Shown here: positions 62,823 to 64,000 of the stretch, piece after piece | How positions within the stretch are numbered: position 1 is the first letter of the stretch | Layout of the letters: each line of letters opens with the position of its first letter | Source of the DNA: Lutjanus erythropterus | Lineage: Eukaryota; Chordata; Actinopteri; Lutjaniformes; Lutjanidae | Direction of reading: 5' to 3' | Assembly (NCBI GenBank): GCA_020091685.1 | Contig: CM034603.1 | Span: 38,476,552-38,540,551 of the forward strand | DNA length: 64,000 nucleotides | Notes under the pieces: model-generated | What the model was told of the DNA's origin: nothing | Seen by the model: only the letters and a program-made list of their open reading frames with translations | Database searches by the model: none | Translations under genes and position numbers: made by a program

Positions 62823-63491
62823 GTAAGACCCTCAAAACATCCCCTTACCTCCGCCGCGCCGAATCTCCCCTGAGAAAACCTACGATTCAAAGTTTTCTTA
62901 CCCGCTCTTAAAAGCACGTACACACATTAACAGAACCTCATATATTTCATACATCTTATGAAACCGCTCTTTAATTCGGCATAAATGTAAAATTACGAAA
63001 CCATTCGTTTAGTAGTAAATTCCAACTTTACAGAGCAGATTTGCTCTGCGCCGCCACACATCTAAATACACTTTGGTGGCCAGCAATAACCAGCTGTGAA
63101 AAGATATTATTTGAAAAGTTTATAAAACAGACTAGTATTTGGTGTAGTAGGTGTGTGCCGAATCGAAGTCAGTAAGGTTCTAGTTCAAAGAAGATCTGCT
63201 GTTTTGACTCATGGTATAAGCGCCGTTACAGACTTGAAGGAAAACTTAAAATTGGTCCAGTTTTCTAAGGAGTTTGGTTTGACGTTCTGTTGTATCCAGA
63301 AAAACTTCGAGGAAAAGGGTGCTGTCCAGAAGCTGGAAGATGAATGTGACAGTTGTGTCTTTACTCTGCATGTTCACATCATCAGTTTGTTAAAGTCTGA
63401 AATCAGTGATGTAACCTGGAAACTTTGGGAATGAGGAATTCTTGCTGCCAGCATTGTAGCATGGAGGACATAGTTTTCATTGTTGGGGGTG

Positions 63492-63536
<45 letters not shown>

Positions 63537-64000
63537 ATGGGGGGTTGCAGCTATTTTCTGACCTGACTGTAGGGTCAGTCAGCTTCTCCCAGCAGCAGTC
63601 GTAGTTGCTGCTGTTCCTCCATCACAGATTTAACTTTGTGATCTCCAGAGTTTGTTTGACAAACTGCTGACAGACTGATGTTTGAGCAGCTCTGATTTTC
63701 TCTTGACAAACAGCCGGAGGTGTGAAGTTAGCAGCCTGGTGTCCTGTTGGCCCCTAAACGCATCGCCACCACTGTGGATTCAGTTGCTGGGGGGGACTGA
63801 AGCGTTTTGTGAGGACAGCTGGTGTCCTCAGTGTCTCCTCAGGGACTGGAGGAAGTCGAGTTGTGTTCAGGAATCAGTTGCAACACATCAGTCAGCTCTT
63901 TGAGAGTAAATAACAGAGGAAGTTTGCAGGCAGACGTCTGGTTTACAAAGAATAAGTACAGCGTGAGAGTTCATTCCTGACGTGGGAAACCGTAGTTTGA
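62823..64000 (+). other. LAMC1 intron 1 (start)
   Basis: Contains a block related to the repeat at 60541-61060 (about 63150-63440) and a (GT)n tract at 63494-63534. No second exon recognised within the window. Confidence 0.8.

Noticed and set aside
1-64000. J segments with 12-type signals, TCR constant exons, tRNA or rRNA genes, CRISPR arrays
   Set aside because: I looked for nonamer-12-heptamer arrangements and Ig constant-domain motifs near both V segments and saw none. No tRNA or rRNA pattern was noticed, and the tandem repeats have no spacer structure. A systematic motif scan could still find a J segment that I missed.

Overview
The window reads as nuclear DNA of a ray-finned fish. Exons are small and bounded by GT-AG sites. 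Introns are full of long CA/GT, GAAA, CAGA and trinucleotide arrays and of teleost-type MITEs, and the recognisable proteins are vertebrate. It holds one nearly complete host gene, the first exon of a second, and two germline T-cell-receptor V gene segments carried on a recent 7-kb direct duplication.

Layout, left to right. (1) 1-7047 is one copy of the duplication. It contains a Tc1 transposase remnant, an old broken Ty3/Gypsy fossil and, on the minus strand, an intact V segment (leader exon, V exon, 23-type recombination signal) that looks most like TCR gamma. (2) 7048-8897 is a decayed LINE. (3) 8898-10974 is intergenic sequence with a minisatellite. (4) 11556-45367, minus strand, is RASAL2, a RasGAP of the SynGAP/DAB2IP group. 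I could place 16 coding exons with consistent phases, giving 1185 residues: PH, C2, RasGAP, a disordered Ser/Pro-rich part and a C-terminal coiled coil. (5) 45368-49250 is RASAL2 upstream DNA with repeats. (6) 49584-56725 is the second copy of the duplication, with a second intact V segment in the same orientation. (7) 56726-62030 is AT-rich intergenic DNA with a LINE endonuclease fragment. (8) 62447-62822, plus strand, is exon 1 of LAMC1 (laminin gamma-1) behind a CpG-rich 5' region, followed by the start of intron 1. RASAL2 and LAMC1 both lie on human 1q25, so the pairing is old synteny.

The most unusual features are immunological. Both V segments and RASAL2 share one orientation, so RASAL2 lies between two rearrangeable V segments. 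If the V segments join a J-C cluster to the left of this window, use of the right-hand V by deletion would remove RASAL2 from that T-cell chromosome. The two copies differ by roughly 1% or less in the flanks I compared, but by about 12% plus 9 nt of indels inside the V exon, concentrated at CDR1, CDR2, FR3 and CDR3. Both V segments also encode an extra cysteine in CDR1 and another in CDR3. A second theme is RASAL2 splicing: several splice sites sit directly against GU/AC repeats or a pyrimidine minisatellite, and one intron has complementary GU and AC tracts at its two ends.

All calls come from reading the sequence and from memory of protein families. No database search was run, and boundaries of repeats are approximate.
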